Shown piece after piece: positions 39,267 through 50,529 of a stretch of DNA of 64,000 bases. Positions within the stretch are counted from its first letter, which is position 1; each line of letters begins with the position of its first letter. A program made the translations under genes and the position numbers. The notes below the pieces were generated by a model that was given only the letters and a program-made list of their open reading frames with translations, was not told the origin of the DNA and did no database searches. Source of the stretch: Tubulanus polymorphus (Eukaryota; Nemertea; Palaeonemertea; Tubulaniformes; Tubulanidae); NCBI RefSeq assembly GCF_964204645.1, contig NC_134034.1:13893962-13957961 (forward strand), in the 5' to 3' direction.

Positions 39267-39612
39267 AAAAATGATTAAATAACGCACACACGACTTACAG
39301 CAACATTTATCTATGTTTATTCCTCATTGTCATGTAACGCACCTGCCTTTTTAAGAATAGTAGTTGGACCATCGAATTGAAACCCTCGCATACCTGGATA
39401 AGAAAGAATAAATGAATCCCTCGAGTGGACACCAGGGGTCGCAGTTTCACAAAAAACGATGCATTTTTTAACTGAATTTGTGAAGATATTTAATCTGGAT
39501 CAAATCTCACAAAAAAGACAAAACAGATGAACTTCATAAGTAAATGAGTAAATGAGTAAATTCATGAGTAAATTATTTCTATGAAACTGAACCCGTGGGA
39601 TTTACGTGTGAC
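39267..39612. repeat. partial third copy of duplicated-unit sequence
   Basis: The sequence starting AATGATTAAATAACGCACAC matches 41808-42364 (copy A) and 54648-55163 (copy B), with internal deletions. It stops at GGGATTTACGTGTGACG and is joined directly to the start of copy A. This marks an older or partial duplication event to the left. Confidence 0.75.
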
Positions 39613-39935
39613 GTCAACACTAGTTTGTTAGAAATTAATAACTCTACCAACATTTGAGCTTTATATAAGGAGAGTAAATGGTATGATAGAATCTCCCTAA
39701 TTCCGATCATTGGGACCAACAAAATTCATCCGTTTTACGGCAAATCCGGATTAAAAGTCATTTTCGTGTATATTAATGATTAAATTGACAGTAAATATTA
39801 TCCGGATTAGACCAAATTCGGATTAAGCCGATGCGGATTAAACGATTTAGTTTGACTGTATTAGCCAATAGAATCAGTCTTCCCCCATCGAACTGGCCCC
39901 AGGCACTAAAATTACCAAGAAAAAAACACTGACGA

Positions 39936-40012
39936 GTGTTGGCCTGCTAAATAAACGCAGAAACCCTAGTGTTGGCCTGGTGAATAAACGCAGAAACCCT
40001 AGTGTTGGCCTG
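39936..40012. repeat. 33-bp mini-satellite, locus 2 (copy A, ~2-3 units)
   Basis: Only two full units plus a part contain GTTGGCCTGGTGAATAAACG and CAGAAACCCTAGT, at the place where copy B has about 28. Confidence 0.9.
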
Positions 40013-40060
40013 TTACCACACAGACCACACGTATTCACAAACTAAGTCAGTCACCAGAAC

Positions 40061-40130
40061 TCAGCGGTCTAGTGGTTAGCGTGCTCGGCTGGCATGCTGG
40101 AGGTCGCAGGTTCGAGTCCCGCTAGGGTAA
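40061..40130 (+). mobile_element. tRNA-derived SINE head, copy A
   Basis: GGTCTAGTGGTTAGCGTGCT resembles a tRNA D-arm/A-box (like tRNA-Glu), and GCAGGTTCGAGTCCCGC is a good B box with T-arm. The acceptor and anticodon stems do not pair properly, so it is not a functional tRNA. A near-identical partner is at 52594-52663. Confidence 0.65.
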
Positions 40131-40854
40131 GGGTTGCGGTCGATCTAGGGTTAGGGTTAGTGCCTCAGGTTGGGGCTAATTTTTGGCTCAGCGAGGTATT
40201 TGTAGTACGATGATCATCTGTTTGACTCGGGTTATTTTTTGGGGAATAGATTCTATACTAACTTATATTTTGAACACATATATTTGCTTTATCTAGTGGA
40301 GGCCACTTTATTTAAAAGATACTTCGCTCAATACAGTAGTTTATTTCTAAATGAATAAAAGAGTTGGTGACATTATCCAATATATATAAAAACCACAATA
40401 TCTACTTTACGGTTGGTATGCAACAATTTCCACTCTTTTCCATATAGGTGTCGCTTTGGATAAATGTCTACGGTATATCTCTTGGCCCAATGGACCGATT
40501 ACGATTAAACTTGATCCACAGGAACTTTTATCAAGTAGCACTCGGGGTGGGTGAAATCGCTCTAGGTTGAAGTTACACTGTCCTAAAATGGCTCCAAACA
40601 ACGTGAAATTGGTAGTTAGGCCTACTACGAGTACGGGTAGAACACAGTTTGAAATCGTATCGTTGTAGGTTATCGTAAAGAAGATGTATCCGTTAATACG
40701 ACGATTAACAGTACAAATATCGATATAGACACGGTTTTAGTCGAGACATTGATCGCCGGGTTTAAACATTCCTGGATATGACCATGTTTCGCAATTAAAT
40801 TCATCTTCTGAATGAGGACGACCATCGAACACGTGTCTAATCGCATCGTAATGG

Positions 40855-41790
40855 GTACGGGGTGTCCCGCGTTCGAACCAAGTAATTACTGATACTGGTT
40901 CAGAGTGGTCTTGATACTGAATAGAGGATGTACAGAGGTGTCACGGGTTCGAACCCAGTAATTACTGATACTGATTCAGAGACAGGGGTGTACCGGGTTC
41001 GAACTCAGTAGTGGTCCAAGTTGTCCTGATGCTGAATGGAGGATGTACAGGGGTGTCCCGGATTCAAATCCGGTCTATTGGTACTGATTCTGATTGGTCC
41101 TGATGCTGAATCGAGGATGTACAGGGGTGTGTCCCGGGTTCGAGAACCAGTAATTACTGATACTGATTCAGAGTGGTCCTGATGCTGATTAGATGATGTA
41201 CAGGGGTGTCCCGGGTTCGAACTCAGTAGTGGTCCAAGTTGTCCTGATGCTGAATGGAGGATGTACGGGGTTGTCCCGACCGTACGGTGCTGCCGCTATG
41301 CTCATCGTTAGCGGGATTTCCATACACTAACTGTAGTCAACTCTGGCAATCTTCGTGGTGTCCAGTTATACTCCGTTACACTTGATTGCCAGAGTTGACT
41401 AACGTTAGTGTATGAAAATCCCGCTACCGATGAGCATAGAGGCAGCACTGTACGGTAAAATGTTGATATCTTAAATTAACAAAAGTAATTACTGATAACT
41501 GATTCTCATTGGTCCTGATGCTGAATGGAGGATGTACAGGGTTGTGTCCCGGGTTCGAGAACCAGTAATTACTGATACTGGTTCTGAGTGGTCCTGATGC
41601 TTATTAGATGATGTACAGGGGTGTCCTGGGTTCGAAACCAGTAGTGGTCCAAGTTGTCCTGAGTGTGAATAGAGGAGTACGATGTATCCCGGGTTCAAAC
41701 CCAGTAATTACTTGTACTGATTCAGAGTGGTACTGATGCTGAATATAGGATGTACAGGGGTGTCCCGGGCTCGAACCCAGCACTATTACA
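40855..41790. repeat. 76-bp satellite block (copy A)
   Basis: Imperfect units as in the 38.7-kb block contain GGGTTCGAACCCAGTAATTA and ATTCAGAGTGGTCCTGATGC. Block length and order differ from copy B, showing internal unit gain and loss. The MITE at 41279-41456 is embedded. Confidence 0.88.
41279..41456. mobile_element. 178-bp palindromic MITE, copy 2
   Basis: Same structure and ends as the element at 38987-39164, with a few substitutions (GCAGCACTGTACGGT at the right end). It sits at the homologous position in the 76-bp satellite. Confidence 0.88.
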
Positions 41791-43586
41791 GTACTAGGTC
41801 GTTTCTCAAAAATGATTAAATAACGCACACACGACTTATGGCAACATTTATCTATATTTATTCCTCATTGTCATGTAACGCACCTGCCCTATTAAGAATA
41901 GTAGTTGGACCATCGAATTGAAACCCTCGCATACCAGGGTAAGAAAGAATAAGTGAATCCCTCGAGTGGACACCAGGGGTCGCAGTTTCACAAAAAACGA
42001 TGTATTTTTGAACTGAATTGGTGAAGAAATTTAATCTGGATCAAATCTCACAAAAACAGATGAACTCAGTTTCTCTTTTTTGTTGATCTTTGATAACTAA
42101 TCCGTATATGTGAAACCGTACCCTCGGTAGGATTTGGTTTATGATGCGAGGGTTTCAATCAGATTTAGATGCTGCAGTTTCGCACACTGAATAGCGAGTG
42201 TCCAGTTTCACAGAGAAAGGATCAATCAATTTCAACTAGGGATTTACTTTTTTCTTCAAAATAAAATGTTTGAACGCAATTGGTTTGTGAAACTGTAACC
42301 TGAGTGAAGTTTTTTGAGTAAATTATTTCTATGAAACTGAACCCGTGGGATTTACGTGTGACGCACTGAGTGTGTGTGAAACTGCTGGCGTCTGTAATCA
42401 CAACTAAAACAACACAGAAAATTCATCTTTATTTCAAATAAAACAGAACAACAGTTCACACGAAATATTATAGTCCCATAATAAAGAAAACCTGTCGATA
42501 TTTCAACTTTATGGTTTCATTGATTGAGTGACTTGTCAAAACATGTCCATATTACATCATTATACAATATGTGTATCATACAATTTTTTACAAAACCAAA
42601 CCAATAAAACTGGGTCGTGGGGTACAAACAATTACAAACTAATGCAACCAGTTATCGCTGCTTTACAGCTACATTAAATCTTTAATTTCAATTTCAATCA
42701 TTAAAACTTTAAAACCCACTATATAGAAACTTAATAGAAGTAAAAGCGACAACATTTTGGAGTCTCTGTAGAGACCATCATCAAGTCTGAAGAATAACTA
42801 AAACAGGGAAAAACAAGTTCATTAGGAAAGTAAAGCGAGTGTTCAGTGCTAAGGTCGAGAGGTTTTGTTATTTTGTTCGTATAGGTTGTTCTAGTTATTT
42901 CTTCATTATACTTTTATTATTTTGATTCCGATTCTTGATAAATGAATTTTGCCTTTTAAATTTGCATATAGCAGGGTTTAAATTATATATTCTATGCCTG
43001 AGTCAGGCTATTATTCTATTAGCAAAAATGACACCACAGCTTTGAGAGACGAATCAGGGGATGACTCTATTGTTTTTATGTATACGTGATACACAGTCTA
43101 TCAAACCATCACAAACAGTAGGCTGCCCGTGCCGGTCGGCACAGATAAACAATATTCATTTGGCTTTAAACTTAAAATTGCAGATCTGAAATAAGTGGCA
43201 TCATATCAATCTCCAGGTAGATGGCTGGTCCCTGTCCCTGTCAAATGGCAAATTGGTCCCGATCCCCACTTCGTCCTAGAATAGAGAAAACTTGCGTCAG
43301 CAAATATTACATAGAAAATGTTCAATTGAATTAACAGTCAAGTGGGAATTGTCTTCATGACATAATTCGGTAACTAGAATCTATAATTACCTTATAATAC
43401 TAGATAATTCAACACCATTATTCAATCTTTGATCACTTTTCAAACTGTTCTATTGGACAAATTTCATGCTGCAAAAAATCATTATACTATGAAAATACTA
43501 AGTAATGTATTTATAACAGTCTGAAATTGGGGCTAAATTCTATTAGAAAATCAATCATTTTCAAACTTGTGTTGAGCAGGATTAAG

Positions 43587-43631
43587 CAGCAGCAGCAGCA
43601 GCCGCAGCAGCAGCAGCAGCAGCAGCAGCAG
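43587..43631. repeat. short CAG tract (15 triplets, one CCG) in copy A
   Basis: Fourteen CAG and one CCG triplet lie at the homologous position of the 257-unit tract in copy B. On the minus strand it reads as alanine codons preceded by acceptor TTCTCAG and GAAAGCAGTGCG, and ends GCTTAA. Confidence 0.95.
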
Positions 43632-44731
43632 CCGCACTGCTTTCCTGAGAATCACACATAAAAATTCTGTACAGAATAATTAAATGTTAGAATATAATGA
43701 AATTAGAGCACAGTGGAGTGATGAAAGACTCACCATTTCTAAACTCATATCAGATTAGTTCAGTGCCATCTAGCAGGATTTCACTTCCAACAGTAATAAT
43801 GTCATGAAGTTAAGAGAACTGATGATTTTCTGAGAAAATAAATTCTTAAAACGATAGCAGCAGCTTCAGCAACTAGAGCTTCTTTACTCTTTGAAGATGA
43901 ATATTTTCAATTTCTCCAGTTCCAATTAGTGTTAGGCGTATTGCATTCTGGAAAGAGAAAATTATGCCAGAAAATGCTTAATGAAATAGATAGAAACTGC
44001 AACTTGTTTGTGTTCGATTGACAGAAAACCTACCGGGTTAATGAGTAGTTTATCACAATGTGTCGAGTATATGCAGATTTCTGAGAGGTTTGATGGTAGC
44101 TTTAGACTGCGTCCTCAAGTAAAACGTTGATACCTGCCAACATTGACCGATCAAAACATCATTTTCTGGACTTGATTTGAAGATCACCACAAATTACTGC
44201 AATAAATCGATATAAAACTCACCGCTTCTGACTCGTTTGATTTGTAGAGCGCAAACATTAACTGCAAGTTCAGCTTTATTTTAGACCCTAGAATACAACA
44301 GTTGTATAATTTTGATGATTCGAACTTTGAACAGAATAGAAGTGATTGAAAATTCGCCTTCACTGATTAATGTAGCTTCTAATCAGGAAATGAGTTTATA
44401 AATGTACAGTCAAACAGAGACTAGAATCTGTAGAGATATTTACCGGTACCGTATTGGTTTTGAGGATCTAAAGCGATGTCCATCTTAAACAAATGTGAAG
44501 TGAATTCCCAATGTTTACTGTTCACAGATTCTATCAAGGGTTCCAGTTATTTCAGCTCCTAAATACAAATTTTAGAAATTGTCAGTTAAGTTGTTATGAA
44601 ATAAGAGCAGTTTCACACCAAATCAAACTAAGCCGTGATCTTTGAGTGGTTGAATGCTGGAAACATAAACAGATAGAATAATTTATATAGAACAGTTCTC
44701 TAAAAATAATGAATTTCCAAACAGGTTTTAC

Positions 44732-45030
44732 CTGCTACTGCTGCTGTTGCTGCTGCTGGTGGCGCTGTTGCTGCATAGTGCTGGTACTGCGGGTACTGCC
44801 AGTGCTGCTGTTGCAGCTGGTGGTGGCGCCGTTGCTGCATGGTGCTGGTACTGCAGGTACTGCCAGTGCTGCTGTTGCAGCTGGTGGTGGCGCTGTTGCT
44901 GCATGGTGCTGGTACTGCAGGTACTGCCAGTGCTGCTGTTGCAGCTGGTGGTGGCGCTGTTGCTGCATGGTGCTGGTACTGCAGGTACTGCCAGTGCTGC
45001 TGTTGCTGCTGCTGCGGTGTGTATCTCATC
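44732..45030. repeat. 64-bp Q/A-coding-like array, ~4 units (copy A)
   Basis: The plus-strand unit includes CTGTTGCAGCTGGTGGTGGC and CATGGTGCTGGTACTGCAGG. On the minus strand it is bounded by acceptor TTACAG and donor GTAAAACC. A 64-bp unit shifts frame at each repeat, so the minus strand cycles through Gln/His/Tyr-rich, Ala/Pro-rich and Ser/Thr/Cys-rich readings. All three are largely free of stops. Confidence 0.9.
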
Positions 45031-45268
45031 CTGTAACTGAGAGTAAAACTGTAATTTTTAGTTCAAAAATAATTAAAAATATCAACAGAGACTGTTTAAG
45101 AATTCTGTGGAGAAATTCATTACCAGTTTTGTACTTACCTTAAATGAGCCTGTTTAAATAGTAAATTATATTGCATTCATTTCATTCTGAAAAGAAAAAG
45201 AAGCAATAATCAGTGACAATAGAGCAGAATGTAACATCTCAAATTATCAATCAATCAGACAGAAACAG

Positions 45269-45475
45269 TACAGGATTTCTGTAGATTAAACTGCTGTACT
45301 TATTTCATACTGATTGTACAGTTACAGATACATGTAACATTGTGTACAGATACAGAGTACAGATCACTGCATTACTTCATCCTGTGATTGAACAGTGATT
45401 TAATGTTCTTTCATCTTCATTAGATTCCCATCCGTCTAACTAAAACATCAGAACATTTTAACTCATCTAACCTCC
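45269..45475. repeat. inverted arm, left (copy A)
   Basis: About 207 bp including TACAGTTACAGATACATGTA and TTAGATTCCCATCCGTCTAA recur as the reverse complement at 49087-49303. The two arms enclose about 3.6 kb with pyrimidine-rich arrays next to each arm. Confidence 0.9.
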
Positions 45476-45925
45476 CGACCCGACCCTCCCAGACCCCATC
45501 CCTCCCACTCTCCCACACCCCTTCCCTCCCGCCCTCCCCGACCCCATAACTCCCACCCTCCCGGACCCCTTCCCTCCCGCCCTCCCAAACCCCTTCCCTC
45601 CCGCCCTCCCCGACCCCTTCCCTCCCACCGTCCGATACCCCTTCCCTCCAGCGCCCCTTCCCTCCCTCCCTTCCTCCCTCCCTCAATGCCCTCCCACCTG
45701 GCCCTCCCTCAATGCCCTCCCACCTGGCCCACCCTCAATGCCCTCCCACCTAGCCCTCCCTCAATGCCCTCCCACCTGGCCCACCCTCAATGCCCTCCCA
45801 CCTAGCCCTCCCTCAATGCCCTCCCACCTGGCCCACCCTCAATGCCCTCCCACCTGGCCCACCCTCAATGCGCTCCCACCTAGCCCTTCCTCAATGCCCT
45901 CCCACCTAGCCTTCCCTCAATGCCT
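45472..45925. repeat. pyrimidine-rich CCCTCC array, left (copy A)
   Basis: The plus strand is almost pure C/T with units like CCCTTCCCTCCCGCCCTCC, then a roughly 22-bp unit (CAATGCCCTCCCACCTGGCC). The complementary strand is G-rich with runs of three or more G, giving spurious glycine/arginine-rich frames and possible quadruplex or triplex structure. Confidence 0.88.
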
Positions 45926-47134
45926 CCTCAACTCTGTTGTCTCCTCTTCACACACCACACATCTGTACAATAACTACAAAACGATTTGCCATTTTTCACG
46001 ATCATATCAATTTCATTTATAAATCAAAATCCTTAATCAATTGCATCATTGATGGGACTCACAGATACTGTCTCTACACATTTTGGAGGCATTCAGATGA
46101 CCTCAAATGATCATATGCCTGGGTTGGTCTTGAAAATCACATGGCTTCATTTTTACAGATGATTTCTTTATCAATTTCATCAAATTATTCCTATTATTTC
46201 TACTCCCTCTAATAAGTATTCACAATATATCTCAGTTTCATGACAAGTTGCAGCAGTCGTCTGTAAACAGATTTCATTTCATCAAATGATGCAAGTTTGA
46301 GTTGTAGAGGTTTCATCTACAAAACATTAAACCAAACCCGAGGAACTTAATGTTGTAAGGGAGGGGGAGGTATACGGAGGGTTCACCCGAACCAAGGCTA
46401 TAAGCCCGAACCAAACCTCCACACTCACAAAACAATTAATGCTATTTATGTTGCTTCACCAATTCAACATGACGTCACTAAATGGAACCATTGTGGACTA
46501 TTTCAATACTCTCTACTAGAGGTTTCATATAAGCAAGTAGTTTATGGAATCCTATTCATAAAAGTTATTAATCAATGTTTTTAAACTGCTGATGCAAAAT
46601 ATATACGTCATTAAATAATCTGTTTGATTGTCTTTTCAAGTTACCACTTAAACCCAGTGGAACAAATCAAACTCCAGCCATTTTTCCTTCATTTGCCATT
46701 TTTCGTTTTTACTCTTTTCTCTGACTTTTAGCACTTGAGTCGAGGTAGGAATAGACCCCTGCCCGCTCGCTAAGCGTGCAGGACACTAAACCTTCGAATT
46801 GCTCTCGGACCCCACTCTTTATATCAGCATTTCATGCTGTTTTATTTTATTCACGCATTCGCTTTACATTTTTTCATATGGCTTTTCCTTATTTGTCGTC
46901 TCACTAAAATTCTCATCCGTTCCGACTGGGATCAAGTTTAATCTTTTAGAGACAAACAGCAAAAGGTTGTGTTAGTTGCACCAGCAGCAGCAGCAGCAGC
47001 TGCAGCAGCACCAGCAGCAACACTGATACAGATGAATCTTTCATTAACTACGTCATTTCTTCCATTCTCAAATATTGAGTCATGAAGGCAACAGAAATAA
47101 CTTTAAAAAACGTTAAATCTTTCATTGATGGTCT

Positions 47135-47365
47135 TTGTTTAGTGACCTAAGCGTCAAAGTTTGGTTCATAGCCCAGGTTTGGTGACCAGAGTCAAAGTTT
47201 GGTTCATAGCCCTGTTTTGGTGACCAAAGAGTCAAAGTTTGGTTCATGGCTCAGGTTTAGTGACCAAAGAGTCAAAGTTTGGTTCATAGCCCTGTTTTGG
47301 TGACCAAAGAGTCAAAGTTTGGTCTATGGTTCTGATTTGGTGACCACCGAGGGTAAATATAGCTC
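47135..47365. repeat. ~40-bp tandem repeat, ~5 units (copy A)
   Basis: The unit contains GACCAAAGAGTCAAAGTTTG and GTTCATAGCTCAGGTTTAGT. Copy B has one or two more units at the homologous place (60986-61240). Confidence 0.85.
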
Positions 47366-47997
47366 ATGGCCCTCGTTAAAGGTAAGTCAGTTTTATGGCT
47401 CTGGTTTGATTAGCAAATAACATGAGAAATTGAGCATTGCATATGTTAAATAGGGGAATTGGACTAAACACTCATCACTAGAATAAAGTGAAGAATTATG
47501 TTTACACTGAATGGGCTCAAAATCTTGGACTAATTGATAAAGTCCGAAATAATTCTGACTAATTGAGTCTACCGGAAAATGATGCATTGATCGAAGTCTA
47601 AAAGCTATAAACTGACAAATTGATCGAGCACTGATAATATTTTAAATAACAGCGGAGGATGAAATAACTTTCATAAACTGATATGATCGTGAAAAATGGC
47701 AAAATACACTGATAAAGCGTGGGGGAGGTGTATCTAGAGTCTCATTGTAGTAGGAAGATTGCCGTAGCCTAACTGTAAAAACTACATCTGGTTGAATATC
47801 ATCTGTTTTTATGGCTTTTAAATTCAGTAAAATATTTCCTGATATAAGTATAATTAGTTCGCAGCCCCTTAAATTCTGTCTAGAATAGAATTATAAGTCA
47901 CAGGGTAGAAATAGAATATTATCCTATTCTAAAATGAATATAATAATAGAACAATAGTCTCTCCGTGTCAATCTTTGTCCCACCTAAAAATTGTACA

Positions 47998-48773
47998 GTT
48001 TATTTCAGAAAATGTGTCCCATCTTTTTGAAAAGGATAACTAATTATTAAGGATATCTATGAATAGTGATATACTGTGCCATGAAGGCAAATGAAGAAGT
48101 GTGTCAATAAAAGTGATAACAAAACATATCACTTATTCTAATGAGTTCTATACTCTTCTTCCAAAAATGAAGAGTAGGTCTCTGTCTAGGAATCTGCAGA
48201 AAAAAGAGGAAGCAGCGATGAATGTGAACTGCATCTCGACTCTCGTCAACAATTTTCTAAGTCGTCCTATACAGTTCTCAGTATTTACAGCCGTTTCTAA
48301 AATAGCACAGAAGAAAATACATCTTTCAGCTAGAAATGTATCAGTAAACCGCCAGATATCAACAGTAATTATTACGTATGATTGTTGTTTCATTCAATTA
48401 TTAATGAAGCCGTGTTTTGATCGGAGCCAAGGAGCAGTTTGTGATCATTCAAAAAATATCTCTCATTCCTGACCACATTAAATAATGGCCCTAAAATTTG
48501 AAACGTCCCAATTCAAAAATCTGGGGGCAATTATCTCATAACGATTGAGAGAAGTGACGGTGAAATTACGTGCGCACTCACCGGGGATCAAACCCGGGTC
48601 TCATAGAAATAACAACTAGTAAAATAGAACGAGTCCAATTGGCCGATGGTTATACAGCTTGTCATGCATAACAACTGAAACATGACATGTTGCAGTCACG
48701 TGTTTCATAATGATTAATCCTTTCTTAGAATAATAAAAAGATGGGACACATTTTCTGAAATATACTGAATTTC
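47998..48773. mobile_element. inverted-repeat-bounded ~775-bp element (copy A)
   Basis: TTTCAGAAAATGTGTCCCAT at the left is mirrored as ATGGGACACATTTTCTGAAA at the right, about 35 bp of inverted match. Inside, on the minus strand (48569-48670), a tRNA-like segment has B box GGTTTGATCC (plus strand GGGGATCAAACCCGGG). The open frames inside differ between copies by frameshift, so no protein is supported. Confidence 0.55.
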
Positions 48774-48821
48774 GAAACTAAAACTACGACTAAACCACCT
48801 GTACCTGTACCTAAACCCTAA

Positions 48822-49090
48822 AGCCCCACCCTATATCCCTCCCTCCAAAGTCCTACCACCACCCCTACATCCCTCCCATCCTCCCGGAACCCCATCCCTT
48901 CCACCCTCCCGGACCCCTTCCCTCCCGCCCTCCCGGACCCCTTCCCAACCGCCCTCCCTCCCAAACCCCTTCCCTCCTGCCCTCCCTCACCCCATCCCTC
49001 CCACCCAGACCCCTTCCCTCCCACCATCCCCCACCCCAACCCTCCCTCCCTCTACCCCTTCCCTCCCCCAACCCTACCCACCCTCCCCAA
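48822..49090. repeat. pyrimidine-rich CCCTCC array, right (copy A)
   Basis: C/T-rich plus strand like the left array, directly next to the right inverted arm. The arms are inverted but both arrays have pyrimidines on the same strand, so the arrays are not part of the inversion. Confidence 0.88.
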
Positions 49091-49303
49091 ACCCCGTGGT
49101 TAGGTGAGTTGAATGTTCTGATGTTTTAGTTAGACGGATGGGAATCTAATGAAGATGAAAGAACATTAAATCACTGTTCAATCACAGGATGAAGTAATGC
49201 AGTGATCTGTACTCTGTATCTGTACACAATGTTACATGTATCTGTAACTGTACAATCAGTATGAAATAAGTACAGCAGTTTAATCTGCAGAAATTCTAAC
49301 TCT
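49087..49303. repeat. inverted arm, right (copy A)
   Basis: Reverse complement of 45269-45475 with about a dozen differences. It starts near GTTAGGTGAGTTGAATGTTC and ends near TTTAATCTGCAGAAATTCTA. Confidence 0.9.
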
Positions 49304-49639
49304 TAAGATACACATGATCTGATTATTACGAAGGAACATGATTGATAACAGTTGTATTATTGACATCAGGAACCACTTTCATATTGATTAGAAATAACAT
49401 TTGAGTTGATCACAATTTAGAAAACCTGTAAACCCGCTTACAGAAATAACAATCCCAACCATGAACTGATTATAGCCAAATATTCACCAAAAGAAATTTG
49501 AAATGATTGAATAACTGCAACAGGTTCTGAGATTTCATTTCAAAACATGGTTTATAACAAACAATATAAAATTGGTCCCTTAAAATCAATTCAACAACCG
49601 ATAAATAAAGATTAATGTAACTTATCTTGAATTTCCACA

Positions 49640-49880
49640 TAGGCTATAGTGATTCCTGATGTCATGCTGAATCCAAGAGTGATTCCCGATGTCCTGTGCT
49701 AAATCAAAAAAAGTCTGGTAGTAAAACACTGATTCCTTGTTGTCCTGTGCTGAATCCAAGAATGATTCCCGATGTCCGGCGCAAAACCAAAAAAGTCTGA
49801 TTGTGAAACACTGATTCCTTGTTGTCCTGTGCTGAATCTAAGAGTGATTCTTGTTTTCCTGTGCTGAATCAAAATTCCCG
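49640..49880. repeat. irregular tandem repeat (copy A)
   Basis: Repeated TGATTCCTTGTTGTCCTGTG and CTGAATCCAAGAATGATTCC occur with variable spacing, about 2-3 units. It is conserved in copy B (63580-63820). A minus-strand open frame of 71 codons through it is identical in size in both copies but looks repeat-derived. Confidence 0.7.
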
Positions 49881-50194
49881 TTGAACATGTTGAAGTGATA
49901 CCTATAATAGACAAATCTAAGATTGTTTTCTTTCCTTAGAAATAACTGCAGAAATATCAAATCTAAAATTCAAACTTACAAATTAGATTGTTCGCTCCAA
50001 TCTGCAGTTCATTTATTCACGGGGTTTTTCTATCCACAGTTTAGGTTTTGCATCTAGAGTTCAACATGAAATATAAACAAGAAAGTAATGAAAAAACGAA
50101 CAGTTTAAATATTATCTGTTTCTGAAACCAATGAAGATCATCATCATCAATATCACAGACGAATGGAGGCAAGTAGAGGCATCAATCCTCCTGC

Positions 50195-50520
50195 GGCAGG
50201 GACTCGAACCTGATGGCATCCAGAATGCCACGGTACGAAACCCTGCCACACTAGACCTAGTGCGCAGCAGCTACACGCGCAGCTTAGATGATGTCATTAA
50301 TAGCCAATCAGAAATTCAGTTTTATTTGAGCCCGGGTTTTCCCATTTATAGTTCTTCCGTGAAATTTACCTCAGCGATTAACGAGCAATCTGATTGGTGC
50401 TGCAAGATTTCATGCGGCAAAGCTGCGCATGTACCTGCGCACCCGGTCTAGTGTGGCAGGGGTTCGTGCCGTGGCTGAGTGTAGCGAGAGATGTCATCAG
50501 GTTCAAATCCCTCCCATGGA
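50195..50520. mobile_element. foldback element with tRNA B-box-like end, copy 2
   Basis: The left arm starts GGCAGGGACTCGAACCTGAT. The right arm ends CATCAGGTTCAAATCCCTCC. The arms match over about 100 bp, including CCTGCCACACTAGACC and GGTCTAGTGTGGCAGG, and TGCGCAGC-rich stretches. The middle holds GATGATGTCATTAATAGCCA. It is related to the intronic copy at 3463-3741. Copy B's homologous position is outside the window. Confidence 0.78.
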
Positions 50521-50529
50521 AGGATGTTG

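Larger units (their letters stand above)
43201..45186 (-). pseudogene. broken spliced locus in copy A, unrecognised
   Basis: Several minus-strand stretches look like former or fast-evolving exons. A 45186-45139 exon (MQYNLLFKQAHLR) joins in frame to a Q-rich exon at 45030-44732 (MRYTPQQQQQQHWQY). An exon follows with ESVNSKHWEFTSHLFKMDIA and a continuation SKIKLNLQLMFALYKSNESE in good phase, but preceded by an in-frame TAA. Further on come SLKLPSNLSEICIYSTHC joined to NAIRLTLIGTGEIENIHLQ, in a frame that does not match the preceding exon. An alanine-repeat exon ends in TAA. A last exon, 43275-43201, is DEVGIGTNLPFDRDRDQPST and ends in TGA. Splice motifs are conserved, yet frames conflict, so a pseudogene or a non-coding transcript fits best. 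The LPSNLSEI part is faintly leucine-rich-repeat-like. Copy B has the same layout. Confidence 0.4.
39615..50060. repeat. segmental duplication, copy A (direct tandem)
   Basis: From CAACACTAGTTTGTTAGAAA onward, this stretch is colinear with copy B starting at 51289, in the same orientation. Single-base and small-indel differences suggest a few percent divergence; this was not computed. Copy A can be followed at least to 50060, where B leaves the window. The start-to-start distance is 11,674 bp, so the unit may extend to about 51288. The unit carries several tandem arrays and a broken minus-strand spliced locus. Confidence 0.93.

Noticed and set aside
40061-40130. Functional tRNA gene
   Set aside because: A and B boxes are good, but the acceptor and anticodon stems do not pair; a SINE head fits better.
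42735-42790. Segment ACATTTTGGAGTCTCTGTAG with CCATCATCAAGTCTGAAGAA as a retroelement signature
   Set aside because: It resembles a motif seen in some invertebrate retroelements, but no reverse-transcriptase coding sequence or element ends were found.
44700-45143. Cys/Leu/Val-rich and Gln/Ala-rich frames on both strands (also 58236-59014)
   Set aside because: They are products of the 64-bp array cycling through all frames. Only the minus-strand splice-bounded reading was kept, as part of a doubtful locus.
45420-45686. Gly/Arg/Glu-rich minus-strand frames (also 48818-49071, 59277-59543, 62719-62979)
   Set aside because: They are complements of CCCTCC arrays; composition alone explains them.
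46738-46812. tRNA-like segment on the minus strand (also near 60570-60660)
   Set aside because: Only a weak B-box-like GGGTCTATTCC and no convincing cloverleaf were seen.
48101-48472. 123-codon frame conserved at the start of both duplicate copies
   Set aside because: In copy B an indel shifts the frame after about 80 codons, and it lies inside an inverted-repeat element; there is no family resemblance.
50131-50451. 106-codon plus-strand frame
   Set aside because: It runs through the foldback element; the related copy at 3463-3741 does not preserve it.
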